Shown: in pieces, positions 21,651-22,734 of the stretch | Layout: every line of letters starts with the position of its first letter | Position numbering within the stretch: position 1 is the first letter of the stretch | Source: Nemertoderma westbladi | Taxonomy: Eukaryota > Xenacoelomorpha > Nemertodermatida > Nemertodermatidae | Assembly: GCA_032718475.1 (NCBI GenBank) | Contig: JAUCBJ010003430.1 | Location: forward strand, 1-22,734 | DNA: 22,734 nt | Reading direction: 5' to 3' | The notes under the pieces: generated by a model | Seen by the model: the letters and a program-made list of their open reading frames with translations, nothing else | Databases searched by the model: none | What the model was told of the DNA's origin: nothing | Program-made: the position numbers and the translations under genes

Positions 21651-22734
21651 CGTCGCACACCCTTCTTGCCTTCTCCAACTGGAGTATTACTCCCCTCTCT
21701 CACTATATTCAGCGTCCCACACCCTTCATGTCTTCTCCAACTGGAGTATTACTCCCCTCTCTCACTATATTCAGCGTGCCACACACCCTTCATGCCTTCT
21801 CCAACTGGAGTATTACTCCCCTCTCTCACTATATTCGGCGTCCCACACCCTTCATGCCTTCTCCAACTGGAGTATTACTCCCCTCTCTCAATATATTCAG
21901 CGTCCCACACCCTTCCTGCCTTCTCCAACTGGATTATTACTCCCCTCTCTCACTATATTCGGCTTCCCACACCCTTCCTGCCTTCTCCAACTGGAGTATT
22001 ACTCCCCTCTCTCACTATATTCAGCGTCCCACACCCTTCATGCCTTCTCCAACTGGAGTATTACTCCCCTCTCTCACTATATTCAGCGTCCCACACCCTT
22101 CCTGCCTTCTCCAACTGGATTATTACTCCCCTCTCTCACTATATTCGGCTTCCCACACCCTTCATGCCTTCTCCAACTGGAGTATTACTCCCCTCTCTCA
22201 CTATATTCAGCGTCCCACACCCTTCATGCCTTCTCCAACTGGAGTATTACTCCCCTCTCTCACTATATTCAGCGTCCCACACCCTTCCTGCCTTCTCCAA
22301 CTGGATTATTACTCCCCTCTCTCACTATATTCGGCTTCCCACACCCTTCATGCCTTCTCCAACTGGAGTATTACTCCCCTCTCTCACTATATTCAGCGTG
22401 CCACACACCCTTCATGCCTTCTCCAACTGGAGTATTACTCCCCTCTCTCACTATATTCGGCGTCCCACACCCTTCATGCCTTCTCCAACTGGAGTATTAC
22501 TCCCCTCTCTCAATATATTCAGCATCCCACACCCTTCCTGCCTTCTCCAACTGGATTATTACTCCCCTCTCTCACTATATTCGGCTTCCCACACCCTTCC
22601 TGCCTTCTCCAACTGGAGTATTACTCCCCTCTCTCACTATATTCAGCGTCCCACACCCTTCATGCCTTCTCCAACTGGAGTATTACTCCCCTCTCTCACT
22701 ATATTCAGCGTCCCACACCCTTCCTGCCTTCTCC
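21651..22734. repeat. Higher-order block, copy 2 of the 3162-bp-offset duplication, cut by the window edge
   Basis: The order of unit types follows 18489-19572 to the last base of the window. CTCAATATATT at 21889 and 22511 repeats the 622-bp spacing. A private change, CAGCATCCC for CAGCGTCCC near 22521, separates the copies. The array clearly continues to the right. Confidence 0.75.

Larger units (their letters stand above)
4453..22734. repeat. 62-bp-period minisatellite array (about 295 units, continues past the window)
   Basis: Head-to-tail units of 62 bp fill the whole interval without interruption. A unit begins CCTTCMTGCC, then TTCTCCAACT, GGAGTATTAC, TCCCCTCTCT, CACTATATTC, and ends RGCGTCCCACAC. 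The plus strand is strongly pyrimidine-rich: a typical unit has 25 C, 19 T, 12 A and 6 G, about half GC, well above the AT-rich left flank. Common variants are A, C or T at unit base 6; A or G at base 51; GGATTATT for GGAGTATT; CGGCTTCCC; a 56-bp short unit; and a 64-bp unit with an extra CA. Many neighbouring units are identical, so homogenisation is recent. No unit shows a start context, splice signal or codon bias that would support coding. Copy number depends on correct assembly. Confidence 0.98.

Noticed and set aside
4453-22734. CRISPR array
   Set aside because: Repeats are directly head-to-tail with no unique spacers, and the sequence is eukaryotic with a spliced exon and a LINE.
4453-22734. 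Treating exact copy number and block order as certain
   Set aside because: An 18-kb array of near-identical units is prone to collapse or false duplication in assembly, so the count of about 295 and the large-offset duplications are reported only as they appear in this sequence.

Overview
The window looks like nuclear DNA of a metazoan, probably an invertebrate. It has AT-rich non-coding DNA, one spliced exon of a dynein heavy chain gene, a decayed LINE retrotransposon and a very long tandem array. There are no prokaryotic operons, rRNA genes or tRNA genes. The species cannot be fixed from the sequence; dynein heavy chain points only to an organism with motile cilia or microtubule transport.

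Layout. Positions 1-808 are AT-rich and stop-rich, read here as intron. They hold a compact palindromic element with piggyBac-like ends (437-575). Positions 809-922 encode 38 residues of the AAA4 region of a dynein heavy chain, bounded exactly by a splice acceptor and a splice donor on the + strand. Positions 923 to about 1259 are unassigned, probably the start of the next intron. From about 1260 to 4452 lies a broken non-LTR retrotransposon: apurinic-type endonuclease with an internal deletion, reverse transcriptase with all catalytic aspartates, a frameshift, a C-terminal segment, a short 3' region, and a 271-bp (AATG)n tract that may be its expanded tail. From 4453 to the right edge (22734) there is only a 62-bp-period minisatellite: about 295 units, about 18.3 kb, running off the window.

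Coding interpretation. The only credible host coding sequence is the dynein exon. Very long open frames in all three forward frames across the array (up to about 2800 codons) are a by-product of a stop-free 62-bp unit. Because 62 is not a multiple of 3, every frame reads the same 62-residue cycle. They are not annotated as genes.

How the parts relate. The dynein exon and the retrotransposon are on the same strand, and no following dynein exon is visible. If the gene is real and contiguous, the retrotransposon and the whole minisatellite lie inside one dynein intron of more than 21.8 kb. That resembles the satellite-filled giant introns of Y-linked sperm dynein genes in Drosophila. This is the most interesting hypothesis here. 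Inside the array, the unit carries two overlapping, mutually exclusive inverted repeats, a recurring 56-bp deletion variant, and nested duplications at 622, 746, 3162 and 4455 bp.
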